A stretch of 64,000 bases of DNA from Candidatus Sulfotelmatobacter sp. (GCA_036500765.1 DASYBM010000016.1:434001-498000); one strand, 5' to 3'; counted from the stretch's first letter, positions 9,263-19,054 are shown. Notes: a model not told the origin generated them from the sequence alone. Made by a program: numbers and translations.

Positions 9263-9317
9263 CGAACTCGTGCGTCGAAATCTGCACGATCGAACTTTGC
9301 CGTCGAATGCGCACGAT
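9263..9317. repeat. Imperfect 28-base tandem repeat in the leader
   Basis: Two adjacent units begin CGAACT, share CGTCGAA and end GCACGAT (9263-9290 and 9291-9317, the second one base shorter). They lie between the putative promoter and the small peptide gene. Confidence 0.55.
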
Positions 9318-9399
9318 TTGAAATGCATGAAACAGGGTGACCGGTTTTTCGTAGCCATGAGTTTTCACGATGGCAGGGCCCTGCAACACTGGAGGGGAT

Positions 9400-9543
9400 A
9401 TGAGTACAGAGAAAGAGGCGCCGCCGAAGAAGCCTTACGTCAAGCCCGAGTTCCGCTTCGAGAAGGTGTTCGAGACCTCTGCGCTGACTTGCGGAAAAAC
9501 GGTTACGGAAGGGCAGTGCCACAGCGCGAGAAAAGTTTCGTAG
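9400..9543 (+). CDS. Small cysteine-containing peptide with YxxP leader-like motif
   Basis: GGAGGGG (9391-9397) lies just before this ATG, the best ribosome binding site in the region. The 47-residue product starts MSTEKEAPPKKPYVKPEFRF and continues EKVFETSALTCGKTVTEGQC to HSARKVS. It is hydrophilic with no signal peptide and two cysteines. The PYVKPEF segment is like the YxxP motif of RRE-binding leader peptides (lasso type), and a short distal part with cysteines could be a core. No maturation enzyme is encoded nearby, so the precursor idea is inference. I associate similar KPE-VFE-ALxCGK peptides with acidobacteria from memory only. It overlaps, in another frame, an upstream extension of the next gene. 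Confidence 0.6.
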   Translation: MSTEKEAPPKKPYVKPEFRFEKVFETSALTCGKTVTEGQCHSARKVS

Positions 9544-9563
9544 CGCGAGTTTCGGAGAAAACA

Positions 9564-11648
9564 GTGCGAATATTCTTTGACAGGCTGTTTATCGTGGCTT
9601 TGATTTTCTGCTGCGGGCTGATGGCATCGGTTCCGACGGCAGGGCAGACGGCGTCGCCCAGCGTTCCTCTGGGGATTGTCTCCGATTGGACTCAACATCA
9701 TATTCTCTTTCCGGATGCCAGTGATGCAGCCGAGCAGGCTGAAATCCAAAGAGAACCGCGCTGGCTGCAAAATTGGTATCTCCGTCATCCCGAGGCCTGG
9801 TGGCCCCAGAGTCATCCGGTAAATCAGAAGGCGCGCACGAAAAGAGACTGGAGCGTGGCTTTAGGACTCGCATATTTTGAGCCGCTGTTCGACTCTACCT
9901 ATACATTTGGCATTACCGCCCAGACGGGGAATGGAACCCTGACTTCCACGAACTTAGGTGGTGGCGAACTGCTCGTCACCGCGGGCACCCTCAACGTGAC
10001 CGGTGGCAGCGACATTGGCTCTTACACCCTGCATCCCGGTGGGCCAGGCGTGACGGTCAGCCCCGCTGGTGCTTTCGATTACGATGACCTCTTCTTTCCT
10101 GCCGCCAACCCGACGCTCGATGGGTATGGTCTTCTCTTCACCGGCGGCGGTACGGAGGTCAACATCTGGGGCAATAGCGCGAGTAACTATTCTTTCTATA
10201 GCTTCGCCGGAGGCGTCTACACCGTTGAAATTACCTCGGCAGGTTTCTTCACGCCGGGCGTGAGTTCTGGTCCCGACCCGGGCGGCGGCCAGATGTTCCC
10301 CGCGAAATATGTGTTTAACGTGAAGTCGGCGCCCAGTTGCGCCAACGACTTCGTGGTTATCGGCATACCCACCAGCGGATCGAGCACTCAAGCCAACATC
10401 CTGGGACTCAATAATCTCTACAGCAATTCCAGTGGAACCGGTTTCTGCCCCACCACCGGCCCGACGGTCAAGTTCGCCTACGCTTCAGGTACGGGACAGG
10501 TTCCGGCTTCGCTGGTCATCTCTCAAAGCGGAAAGCAGATTGCCTACGTGGAGAATCTCTCCGGCAGTTCGTACTTCCACTGCCTCACGCTTGGCAGCAC
10601 CGGGACCAACGGGACCGGCGCGACGGCCCCGGTCGTGCCTGGAGCTGGCGGCGGAAATAATGCCGTCGACAATCGCGTGCTGCTTTCTCCCGACGGCGGC
10701 GTCACCAACCAAGGCTCCACGAATGCTCCTTTTATTCTTTACACCGGGGCCGACTTCCGCGACGTAGCCTATGTCACTAGTTACAGTACGGCTGGCGTGG
10801 GCTCGGGCTACCTCTACAAGATCAGCAACGTATTCAACGGCAGCGTCCCAACGATCGTTTGGAGCGCTCCCATCACTGCCATTCCATCCACTCCCGTCTA
10901 CGATCAGGTGTCGAACAAAGTTTTTTTCACGGATAGCAGCGGCCGCATCGATTATGTAGTCGACAGCGGCGCGGCGCCCTCTGTGGTGTACGGCCCAGTC
11001 GTGGCCAGCGGCACCACGTCGGAGAATCCCGTGGTAATCGACAGCACTCACCAGATGGTCTACGCCAGCTTCAACTCCAACGGCACCCATGCCATCGTCG
11101 TGCAGACGCCCACGAGTATGGCGAGCAGCGTTTCCGTAGCCGTGGGCACGAAGACCACCACCTATACCGGACCATACCTGCCCGACTTCAACAACTCTTT
11201 TTACACAGGTGGAACAACTCCACCGCCGATGATGTTTGTCGCAGGAACCGGCACCGGTACGCTTCCCACGCTCTACGGCGTCGGATTCACGGGCGGCGTG
11301 ATGAACTCGACCGTCTCGAACTCGGCCGCTCTGGCCACTGGCACCGCCGATTCGTCGCCGGTATCGGAGTTTTATAACTCTACGCTGGCAAAAGATTTTC
11401 TTTTTGTCGGAGTCACCAATAACTGCGTCGCAACTAAATTGGGCGGAACCGGTGGCTGCATCATGAGCCTGGACATTACGAGTGGGTTCCCGACGATCAA
11501 CGCCAATACGACCGCGCTCGCCGCCACTGGCGGCACCAGCGGCATTATCCCCGACAACAACAGCAATCTGTCGCAAGCTTCGAGCGTCTATTACACGACC
11601 AAAACCGGGGCGACACTGGTCAAAGCCACGCAGTCCGCGCTGCAATGA
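9564..11648 (+). CDS. Large secreted protein with a PEP-CTERM-style beta domain
   Basis: An open frame extends back to 9270, but the GTG at 9564 follows GGAG by six bases and gives a good signal peptide (VRIFFDRLFIVALIFCCGLM to AGQ), so I start here; the small gene at 9400 then lies just upstream. The product is 694 residues. Residues of about 95-220 (TGNGTLTSTNLGGGELLVTAG through NYSFYSFAGGVYTVEI) resemble the secreted domain often seen in PEP-CTERM proteins, though no C-terminal sorting anchor is present. After MFPAKYVFNVKSAPSCANDFVV comes a repetitive region of Ser/Thr/Gly-rich strands. It is presumably extracellular. Function unknown. Confidence 0.7.
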   Translation: MRIFFDRLFIVALIFCCGLMASVPTAGQTASPSVPLGIVSDWTQHHILFPDASDAAEQAEIQREPRWLQNWYLRHPEAWWPQSHPVNQKARTKRDWSVALGLAYFEPLFDSTYTFGITAQTGNGTLTSTNLGGGELLVTAGTLNVTGGSDIGSYTLHPGGPGVTVSPAGAFDYDDLFFPAANPTLDGYGLLFTGGGTEVNIWGNSASNYSFYSFAGGVYTVEITSAGFFTPGVSSGPDPGGGQMFPAKYVFNVKSAPSCANDFVVIGIPTSGSSTQANILGLNNLYSNSSGTGFCPTTGPTVKFAYASGTGQVPASLVISQSGKQIAYVENLSGSSYFHCLTLGSTGTNGTGATAPVVPGAGGGNNAVDNRVLLSPDGGVTNQGSTNAPFILYTGADFRDVAYVTSYSTAGVGSGYLYKISNVFNGSVPTIVWSAPITAIPSTPVYDQVSNKVFFTDSSGRIDYVVDSGAAPSVVYGPVVASGTTSENPVVIDSTHQMVYASFNSNGTHAIVVQTPTSMASSVSVAVGTKTTTYTGPYLPDFNNSFYTGGTTPPPMMFVAGTGTGTLPTLYGVGFTGGVMNSTVSNSAALATGTADSSPVSEFYNSTLAKDFLFVGVTNNCVATKLGGTGGCIMSLDITSGFPTINANTTALAATGGTSGIIPDNNSNLSQASSVYYTTKTGATLVKATQSALQ

Positions 11649-11670
11649 TCGCCACTACGTCCATACGCGC

Positions 11671-14600
11671 CTAGTCGACGTGCTCGCCTTCGGCAAAGGT
11701 CGAGTTGGCGGGCAGGACGTCGCGTTCGCCGGCGATCCAAACGTAGAGCGTGGGTAACAGAAAAATACTCATGATCAGTGCGGCCATGAGACCGCCCACG
11801 ATCACGATGGCAAAAGGTCGCTGCGAGTCCGAACCAATCGCGTGAGACATCGCGGCGGGCAGCAGGCCAAGGGTTGCCACCAGCATCGTCATCATGATGG
11901 GACGGAGACGCAATACCGCTCCCTCCACTGCCGCATCTTCGATGGTGTAGCGCTTCACGCGCAACTGATTGATGTATTCCAGCATGATGACGCCGGTTTG
12001 CACCGATACGCCAAACAGCGCAAGAAATCCTACCCCGGAAGAGACGCTGAAATTCGTACCCGTGAACAAAAGAGCCAGCAGGCCGCCGACGGGCGCGATC
12101 GCAATATTGGCCATGATCAGCATCGCCCACTTAAATGACTTGAACATTGTATAAAGAATGATGAAGATGATGAGGATGGTGATGGGTAGCACGATCAGCA
12201 GGCGAGCGTTGGCGCGCTTCTGGCTGGCATATTCGCCCTCCCACTTGAGGTGATAGCCGATAGGCAGCTTTACCTGATGCGTCACCTTTTCGATGGCCTC
12301 TTCGACGGCGCTGCCCAGGTCGCGTCCACGGACGCTGTATTTAATTGCGATGTAGCGCTCATTGCCCTCGCGATATATTTCAGAGCCGCCATCCTGTACC
12401 TGAATGTTGCAGAGTTGCGCAAGTGAGACGCGTTCTCCAGTGGACGACAGGAGCCGAATCTTCTCGATGCCTTCCTTGGTATCGCGATATTGGGGAAGAT
12501 AACGCAACACCAGATCGTAGCGGGCTTCGTCTTGCAGCACCTGGGTGAGCGCGTTGCCGCCGACGGCGGTTTGGATCGCGTCCTGAACGTCGGCCACGTT
12601 GATCTGGTGGCGAGCGGCGGCATTGCGATCTACCGCTACATTCAGGTTCGGCTGGCCGAGTACACGAAAGACTCCCAGATCTTCAATTCCGCGAATTTGG
12701 CGCATGATTCCGACAATCTCATCGGCCTTGGCTTCCAGCGTCCTCAAATCCTGGCCGTAGACTTTGGTGGCGAGTTCACCTTTGACCCCGCTGACCGCTT
12801 CTTCCATGTTGTCTTCGATGGGCTGCGAAAAGCCCCAGAGGGCCCCTGGAATTTTGTCGAGTTCGCGCTGCATGGCGGCGATCAGTTCATCTTTGTCTTC
12901 GTGGAAAATCGGGCGCCACTCTTCCTTGGGTTTCAGATCGACGAAGAACTCGGTATTAAAAAAACCGGTGGTATCGGTGCCGTCATCGGGACGCCCGACC
13001 TGGCTGGTGCATTGGGGGACTTCCGGAAAGGAGCAGAGGACGATGCGAGCCTGATTGGCGACGCGGATGCCTTCGTCCGGCCCGGTGCTGGGTGCGAGCG
13101 TGCCTCGGACCCAAAGCGCACCCTCGTCGAGATGGGGCAGGAATTCGGAGCCGATCGCGCCGCTAAAGGCAAGATAGCTTGCCGCCGCGACAGCTAAGAG
13201 GCAACCACCGACTGTAACTGCGCGATGGCGAATTGCCCATCGCACGGCTACGCGATAGCGCCCGGTCAGGAAATGCATGACCGGGTTGTGCCACTCTTTC
13301 GCTCCCTTGGCAAAAGCGAAACTGGCCAGTACAGGCGCGATCAGGATGGAAAACAGCAAAGCGCCGGCCAGGGCGAAGGCGACGGTCCATGCCATGGGAC
13401 GGAACAGGCGGCCTTCCACGCGTTGCAGGGTGAAAATTGGCAGGTATGCCGTGATGATGATCGCGATGGCGTAGAACACCGGGCGCTGGACTTCATGCGA
13501 GGCTTCGCCAATCCGCTCGGTAGGAGTTTGCGTTCCATTGGTGAGACCCATGTGGCGGACAATGTTTTCGATCATCACCACTGCGCCATCCACCACCATG
13601 CCAAAGTCCAGGGCCCCGAGAGACAGCAGGTTCGCGGGGATGCCTTTCAAGTCGAGGCAGATGGATGCGAAGAGCAAAGAAAACGGAATCGTGGCCGCAA
13701 CGATCAGGCCTCCGCGGACGTTGCCCAGGAAGATGAAAAGAATGATCGATACCAGGATCATTCCTTCCGTCAGATTGTGCAAAACCGTGTGGCTGGTGAA
13801 GTGGACAAGATCGCTGCGATCGATGAAGGGAACGATCTTTACTCCCGGCGGCAGGATGTGATCGTTCATCTCCTGGATTTTTTCGTGGAGGGCTTTCAGC
13901 GCCGGGTCGGCGGGAGCGCCCTTGCGCAGTAGCACAATACCCGAGACCACGTCGTCATTGTCGATGATTCTTCCATCTTCGCGATGAAGGGCGCGGGCAA
14001 ACTGGCCCAGCCTGATTTTCGGACCTTGCGAAACTACCCCAATGTTTCGCATACGAAGAGGCGTGCCGTTCTTCGTGAAGATCACGGTCTCTTCAATGTC
14101 GTGGGTATTGCCAACCAGTCCGACCTCGCGCACGTTGATCTGCTGCAAGCCCGCCTGAATGAAGCTGCCGCCAGCATTGGCATTGTTGTTGGCGAGTTGC
14201 TGCTCGACCTGGGCCAGACTCAGCCCGTAGGAAACCATCTGGTTGGGATCGATCCGCACCTGGTATTCCCGGGTGGGTCCGCCAAAACTGGCCACGTCCA
14301 CAATGTCAGGCACAGACTTGAGATTTTTTTCAACGACCCAGTCTTCAATCGACTTCAGTTCCATCGCGTCATACTTGGGATTGGTGCTGTGCAGGGTGAA
14401 GAAGTAGATTTGACCGACCGGACTCCAGTCGGTGCCCATCTGCGGCGACACTCCAGGCGGCAACGTGACCTGGCTCAGGCGCTCCAGCACGCGTTCGCGG
14501 TTCCAGGCGTTGTCGGTTCCATCTTCGAACACCAGTTTCAGGTCGGACAAGCCGAATAGCGAGAAGGAACGCAGATGGACCACGCCCGGGATGCCGTTCA

Positions 14601-14817
14601 TTACCGTCTCAAGCGGGATGGTGACCTGCTGTTCGATCTGCTCAGCGGAAATCCCCGGCCACTGGGTGATGACTTCCACGTAGTTGTCGGCCACGTCAGG
14701 ATAGGCCTCAATGGGCAGGTTGTGGAACGAAATGATGCCCCAGGCGAAGAGCACCAGAGCCAGTCCCAGAACCAGAAGGCGATTGCTGAGCGCGAAATCG
14801 ACGACGCGCCGGATCAT
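11671..14817 (-). CDS. czcA: CzcA/CusA-type heavy-metal efflux RND transporter
   Basis: Inner-membrane proton-driven pump of the HME-RND family, 1048 residues, normal length. The N-terminal helix (RLLVLGLALVLFAWGIISF) is followed by the periplasmic opening NLPIEAYPDVADNYVEV and the family block ERVLERLSQVTLPPGVSPQMG. The membrane motif DFGMVVDGAVVMIEN carries the acidic D-D-E proton-relay residues of CzcA-type pumps, favouring divalent cations such as zinc, cobalt or cadmium over copper/silver. It normally works with a periplasmic adaptor (CzcB) and an outer-membrane channel (CzcC); neither is next to it. It converges with the upstream secreted-protein gene, leaving 22 bases. Confidence 0.9.
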   Translation of the reverse strand: MIRRVVDFALSNRLLVLGLALVLFAWGIISFHNLPIEAYPDVADNYVEVITQWPGISAEQIEQQVTIPLETVMNGIPGVVHLRSFSLFGLSDLKLVFEDGTDNAWNRERVLERLSQVTLPPGVSPQMGTDWSPVGQIYFFTLHSTNPKYDAMELKSIEDWVVEKNLKSVPDIVDVASFGGPTREYQVRIDPNQMVSYGLSLAQVEQQLANNNANAGGSFIQAGLQQINVREVGLVGNTHDIEETVIFTKNGTPLRMRNIGVVSQGPKIRLGQFARALHREDGRIIDNDDVVSGIVLLRKGAPADPALKALHEKIQEMNDHILPPGVKIVPFIDRSDLVHFTSHTVLHNLTEGMILVSIILFIFLGNVRGGLIVAATIPFSLLFASICLDLKGIPANLLSLGALDFGMVVDGAVVMIENIVRHMGLTNGTQTPTERIGEASHEVQRPVFYAIAIIITAYLPIFTLQRVEGRLFRPMAWTVAFALAGALLFSILIAPVLASFAFAKGAKEWHNPVMHFLTGRYRVAVRWAIRHRAVTVGGCLLAVAAASYLAFSGAIGSEFLPHLDEGALWVRGTLAPSTGPDEGIRVANQARIVLCSFPEVPQCTSQVGRPDDGTDTTGFFNTEFFVDLKPKEEWRPIFHEDKDELIAAMQRELDKIPGALWGFSQPIEDNMEEAVSGVKGELATKVYGQDLRTLEAKADEIVGIMRQIRGIEDLGVFRVLGQPNLNVAVDRNAAARHQINVADVQDAIQTAVGGNALTQVLQDEARYDLVLRYLPQYRDTKEGIEKIRLLSSTGERVSLAQLCNIQVQDGGSEIYREGNERYIAIKYSVRGRDLGSAVEEAIEKVTHQVKLPIGYHLKWEGEYASQKRANARLLIVLPITILIIFIILYTMFKSFKWAMLIMANIAIAPVGGLLALLFTGTNFSVSSGVGFLALFGVSVQTGVIMLEYINQLRVKRYTIEDAAVEGAVLRLRPIMMTMLVATLGLLPAAMSHAIGSDSQRPFAIVIVGGLMAALIMSIFLLPTLYVWIAGERDVLPANSTFAEGEHVD

Positions 14818-15039
14818 TGTTGCTCCCCTTTTATGCCGAAGCTGTTATGCCGATGTTGCAACGTGATGTCTTCGCCTGGCCGACACCACTCACCGCCCTC
14901 GTCCGGTCGCGAGGGTCAGCCTTATTTATCTTCTAAAGGGAACTTGGGCGGGAGGCACTCAATCGGCCTGAGAGTTAATCTTCCGGACGACGTTACAATC
15001 TTCCGGATAAATCGTTCGATTGGATTATGAAAACGGCCG

Positions 15040-15990
15040 ATGGCGTGGGATAATTTGGCGGATTATTCCAAATGCATGCCTCACTTGGACTGGATCTGGG
15101 AACGGCGCAACCGGGTCCCTGTTCTGCTCGCCAGCAGTGCCATTCTTCTGGCAATCGCGGTTGTGGATTGGTGGACCAAACCTTACTTTTCTCTGGGCTT
15201 TCTGTACTTGTTCCCCATCATGCTCGCCGCCGGATTCCTGCCGCGTTGGGCGATCGCCCTGTTGGGGATCGCTTGCGCGTTGTTAAGCGAGCGTTTCAGC
15301 AACCTTGACCCCTCCGATGCCAACATCCGCCTGGGATTCGAAGCCCTAGCCCTGTGCGGCTGCGGACTTCTGACCTCAGAAGTTCTTCGCAATCGCCGCT
15401 TAAGCCTGGAGTCCCAGGAACGCATTCGCGTGCTGGTCGAAACCAGCCCCGCGGCCATCGTCACCGTCGATCAGCGTGGCTTCATCGAATTGGCCAACCG
15501 CGCTGCGGTGGATCTCATGGCTCCCCAGCATGGAGAATTGATCGGGCAGCCGATCGCCGCCTTCCTCCCCGAACTGCATCACGCGCTGCGCTGGGAAGAG
15601 GGCCCGCAGTTTCGCACTTCGATGCAGTGCCGCGGCCATCGGGGCACCGGAGAATCGTTCCTTGCCGAAGTCTGGTTCTCGACTTATAAGGAAGGCACGA
15701 AACCCAAGCTGGCGGCCATCGTCGCCGACGTGAGCGAAGAACAATCTGCCCTGGCCGGCCCGGGTTCGGCCACGTTGGATCAAACAGAACGCCCCTCCCT
15801 GAGCAGCCGCGAACTGGATGCCCTGCGCCTGGTGGTTCAGGGCTTAGCGAACAAGGAAATCGCCTCGCGCTTGGGAATCTCGGAGAGCGCCGTCAAGAAT
15901 ACCCTCCAGCAGCTTTTTGGCAAGACGGAAGTGCGTACCAGAAGCCAGTTGGTTCGCGTCGCGCTGGAACGCTATCGAGACCTGCTTTAG
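15040..15990 (+). CDS. Membrane-anchored PAS-LuxR transcriptional regulator
   Basis: The 316-residue protein (start uncertain; an ATG eleven codons later is possible) has three or four hydrophobic segments in residues 25-120, then a PAS-like domain (IRVLVETSPAAIVTVDQRGFIELANRAA through AAIVADVSEEQ). It ends with a LuxR/GerE helix-turn-helix: LSSRELDALRLVVQGLANKEIASRLGISESAVKNTLQQLF. The combination suggests a one-component sensor that binds DNA while attached to the membrane. It has no receiver or kinase domain. Ligand and targets are unknown. It is divergent from the czcA gene, so metal-pump regulation is possible but unsupported by any operator I can see. Confidence 0.82.
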   Translation: MAWDNLADYSKCMPHLDWIWERRNRVPVLLASSAILLAIAVVDWWTKPYFSLGFLYLFPIMLAAGFLPRWAIALLGIACALLSERFSNLDPSDANIRLGFEALALCGCGLLTSEVLRNRRLSLESQERIRVLVETSPAAIVTVDQRGFIELANRAAVDLMAPQHGELIGQPIAAFLPELHHALRWEEGPQFRTSMQCRGHRGTGESFLAEVWFSTYKEGTKPKLAAIVADVSEEQSALAGPGSATLDQTERPSLSSRELDALRLVVQGLANKEIASRLGISESAVKNTLQQLFGKTEVRTRSQLVRVALERYRDLL

Positions 15991-16004
15991 GCCCGCTCTG
16001 GCGC

Positions 16005-17564
16005 GTGCCGAAATTGACAAGCCGTCTGGCCTCGGGGATAATCCTTGCCACGAGCCGTGCCGTCCATCCCCCGTCGATTTCTGCTTTCGAACTAAGATCT
16101 CTCGGTCGGGCTCTCGCGTCTGCGAGGGCGAAAAAAGGGGGCTTTCTGAAGAGACTTCATTTCCCAAAAGTAGCGGCTGTCGTCTTCCTACTTTGTATCG
16201 CCGGCGCGACCCGGTTGCCCGCCCAATCCTTCACCACACTGCTGGACTTCGATCTCACTAACGGCGGCTGTGCGGATTACATGGGTCTCGTCCAGGCTAC
16301 AGACGGGAACTTTTATGGGACAACGGCTTGTGGCGGCGTCGACGGCGATGGCACCGTTTTCAAAATCACCCCCAAAGGTGCGCTCACGACTCTGTACTCG
16401 TTCAGCGGTTCCGACGGTAAGTTTCCTACCGGCGGACTTATACAAGCGAGCGATGGGAACTTTTACGGAACCTGTTCCCAGGGAGGCGCTTTTGAGACCG
16501 GGACCGTCTTCAAAATCACTGCAGCCGGCGCATTGACTACGCTCAACTCTTTTGAGAATGCAGGTTCTGAACCCATAGCGGGGGTGGTGCAAGGCACCGA
16601 CGGCAACTTCTACGGCGCGACCGTTTATGAGGGGACGTTTGGCTACGGTACGATCTTCAGAATGACTCCGGGCGGCACGCTGACCACTCTCCACAACTTC
16701 GACAATACCGATGGATGGCAGCCATACGGACGTTTGCTACAAGCGGCTGACGGGAACTTTTACGGCACCACACTCATGGGCGGTGGCAACGGAGGTGGAA
16801 CCATCTTCAAGATCACTCCCAAGGGGGCCTTCACCGCACTTTACAACTTCTGCGCACAAAGCGGTTGTCCAGATGGCGAAAACCCCAATGCCGGTCTCAT
16901 TCAGGCCGCTGACGGAAACCTCTACGGGACCACCTTCGGAGGCGGAAGCAATAGTGCCGATTGCGGCGGCGGTTGCGGCACGGTTTTCAAAATTAATTCC
17001 AGCGGCGTATTCACCAGCCTGCTCAGCTTCGACGGCACCCACGGCTCTCTGCCCTTTGCCGCACTTGTGCAAGCCACTGACGGAAACTTCTACGAGCCAA
17101 CGCCTTCCGGCGGGACTACCGCCAACGGCACGATTGTAAAAATCACTCCCGACGGCGCTCTGAGCACCGTGCACAACTTTGACGGCAACGACGGCAACTG
17201 GGCTCAGGGACAACTCCTGCAAGCCACCGACGGTACGTTGTACGGGACCGCCACCTTAGGGGGAAACTTTACTGACGTTTGTCCGGCAGGGTGCGGCACG
17301 GTCTTCAGCTTGGGCGTGGGCCTCGGGCCGTTCGTCGAAACCCAGACCAGCTCTGGCAAGGTAGGAGCTAAGGTGATAATTCTGGGAAATAATCTGACCG
17401 GTTCGACCGGCGTTACCTTTAACGGCACTGCCGCAAAATTCACCGTCATCCGGAGTACCGAAATCAGCACCACCGTGCCAACCGGTGCGACCACCGGCAG
17501 AGTGGAAGTTACCACACCGAAGAGGACGCTCGGAAGCAACGCGATCTTTCGTGTAACGAAGTGA
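16005..17564 (+). CDS. GloVer (TIGR03803) repeat secreted protein with IPT/TIG-like C-terminus
   Basis: The longest frame begins at GTG 16005. The signal peptide actually starts at about FLKRLHFPKVAAVVFLL, so the real start may be later (a CTG at 16146 follows AAAAAAGGGGG). The body is eight or so repeats of the pattern Q-x-T/A-D-G-N-F-Y-G-T-T ... G-T-V/I-F-K-I-T-P ... A-L-T-T-L-Y-x-F, diagnostic of the GloVer repeat family and probably a propeller. The last 85 residues (PFVETQTSSGKVGAKVIILG onward) look like an IPT/TIG immunoglobulin fold. Exported; function unknown. A strong hairpin terminator follows. Confidence 0.85.
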   Translation: MPKLTSRLASGIILATSRAVHPPSISAFELRSLGRALASARAKKGGFLKRLHFPKVAAVVFLLCIAGATRLPAQSFTTLLDFDLTNGGCADYMGLVQATDGNFYGTTACGGVDGDGTVFKITPKGALTTLYSFSGSDGKFPTGGLIQASDGNFYGTCSQGGAFETGTVFKITAAGALTTLNSFENAGSEPIAGVVQGTDGNFYGATVYEGTFGYGTIFRMTPGGTLTTLHNFDNTDGWQPYGRLLQAADGNFYGTTLMGGGNGGGTIFKITPKGAFTALYNFCAQSGCPDGENPNAGLIQAADGNLYGTTFGGGSNSADCGGGCGTVFKINSSGVFTSLLSFDGTHGSLPFAALVQATDGNFYEPTPSGGTTANGTIVKITPDGALSTVHNFDGNDGNWAQGQLLQATDGTLYGTATLGGNFTDVCPAGCGTVFSLGVGLGPFVETQTSSGKVGAKVIILGNNLTGSTGVTFNGTAAKFTVIRSTEISTTVPTGATTGRVEVTTPKRTLGSNAIFRVTK

Positions 17565-17583
17565 TCCGCTAATTTCCGCATAA

Positions 17584-17618
17584 AAACAAGCCGCCCGATT
17601 TGCCCGGGCGGCTTGTTT
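17584..17618. terminator. Bidirectional rho-independent terminator
   Basis: The arms AAACAAGCCGCCCG and CGGGCGGCTTGTTT form a 14-bp stem around a 7-base loop. It lies between the convergent GloVer gene and ispG; A and T runs at the two stem bases suit both directions. Confidence 0.85.
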
Positions 17619-17637
17619 CTTGGGCACGTGAGAAAGT

Positions 17638-18891
17638 CTAGACCTTCGCGGAAACTTCTTCCTTCACGGCATCGCGCGCCGCGTAATGCGAGTCGACGTA
17701 CTCGTCGAGAATCTCAATGAATTCGGGCACGATGCGATCGCCCTTGAGCGTGGTGAATAGCCGCCCGTCGACATAGACGGGCGCTTTCGGCTCTTCGAAC
17801 GTTCCCGGCAGCGAAATCCCGATGTTGGCGTGCTTCGATTCCCCTGGGCCGTTAACCACGCAGCCCATCACCGCCAGCTTCATCTCTTCCACGCCAACGT
17901 AGCGGCCTTTCCACGATGGCATCTGCTCGCGCAGATAACTCTGAATCTGCTCCGCCATTTCCTGGAAGAATGTGCTGGTGGTGCGTCCGCAACCCGGGCA
18001 CGCCGTGACCTGCGGCGTAAAGCTGCGGATACCCATCGACTGCAAAATCTGCTGCGCCACGCGGACTTCTTCCGTGCGATCGCCATTCGGCGCAGGGGTC
18101 AGCGAAACGCGAATTGTGTCGCCGATCCCTTCCTGCAACACGACACCCATTGCGGCAGCCGACGCGACCACACCCTTCGCGCCCATGCCGGCTTCGGTCA
18201 GTCCCAAATGCAGCGGATATTCGCACCGTGCCGCCAGCGCGCGATAGACGTCAATCAGATCCTGGACTCCGCTGACCTTTGCGCTGAGAATAATCTGATC
18301 CGCGCGCAAGCCAAACTGCTGCGCCAGTTGCGCTGACGTCAGTGCGCTCACGACCATTGCTTCCATGGTCACTTCGCGTGCATCCTTCGGTTCGGCCAAC
18401 CGCGAGTTCTCGTCCATCATGCGCGTCAGCAGCGCCTGGTCGAGCGAGCCCCAGTTCACGCCGATGCGCACCGGCTTCTGATACTTCACCGCGACTTCGA
18501 TCATGGTGCGAAAATTCGAGTCGCCGGTTTTGCCGATGCTGGCGTTGCCGGGATTAATGCGATACTTGGCCAGATCGCGCGCGCACTCGGGGTACTTCGT
18601 CAGCAGCACGTGCCCGTTGTAGTGAAAGTCGCCAATGATGGGCACCCGGACGCCCTGCTGATCGAGTTGCTCAACGATGTGGGGCACCGCCGCGGCTGCC
18701 TCGTCGTTATTCACCGTGACTCGCACCAGCTCCGACCCGGCTCGCGCGAGAGCCGCAACCTGCTGAACCGTGCCGGGAATATCGGCGGTGTCCGTATTGG
18801 TCATGGACTGCACTACAATGGGTGCATCCGAGCCAACGCGCACGCCTCCGACCAGCGCCGTAACGGTCTTTCTCCGTTGAATATTTGCCAT
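17638..18891 (-). CDS. ispG: 4-hydroxy-3-methylbut-2-enyl diphosphate synthase
   Basis: IspG (GcpE) makes HMBPP from cyclic MEcPP in the MEP isoprenoid pathway, using a 4Fe-4S cluster and reduced flavodoxin or ferredoxin. At 417 residues it has the family opening [30 protein letters not shown]. The cluster ligands are visible as CPGCGR near residues 297-300 and the cysteine of [10 protein letters not shown] near 342, whose glutamate is the conserved catalytic-site residue. This is the two-domain bacterial form without the plant insert. It is the last of a minus-strand set running uppS-cdsA-dxr-rseP, which includes dxr from the same pathway. Confidence 0.97.
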   Translation of the reverse strand: MANIQRRKTVTALVGGVRVGSDAPIVVQSMTNTDTADIPGTVQQVAALARAGSELVRVTVNNDEAAAAVPHIVEQLDQQGVRVPIIGDFHYNGHVLLTKYPECARDLAKYRINPGNASIGKTGDSNFRTMIEVAVKYQKPVRIGVNWGSLDQALLTRMMDENSRLAEPKDAREVTMEAMVVSALTSAQLAQQFGLRADQIILSAKVSGVQDLIDVYRALAARCEYPLHLGLTEAGMGAKGVVASAAAMGVVLQEGIGDTIRVSLTPAPNGDRTEEVRVAQQILQSMGIRSFTPQVTACPGCGRTTSTFFQEMAEQIQSYLREQMPSWKGRYVGVEEMKLAVMGCVVNGPGESKHANIGISLPGTFEEPKAPVYVDGRLFTTLKGDRIVPEFIEILDEYVDSHYAARDAVKEEVSAKV

Positions 18892-19054
18892 ATGGGAACT
18901 TCTATTTTAACCGATTTTTCCGGTTGCGGTGTGCATCCGGGGGCTTCGCCGGGTCAGCCGAAGAGTTCGCTATGGGAACCCCGCGGTCAAGGCGCGGAGC
19001 ATCGGCCGGCTGAACCAGCGAGAATGGAGAATTCCCTAAACTTGCGCCGATGCC

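Noticed and set aside
10485-11645. Minus-strand frame opposite the large secreted protein
   Set aside because: The plus-strand frame has a signal peptide and ribosome binding site; the minus frame is low-complexity and arginine/glycine rich.
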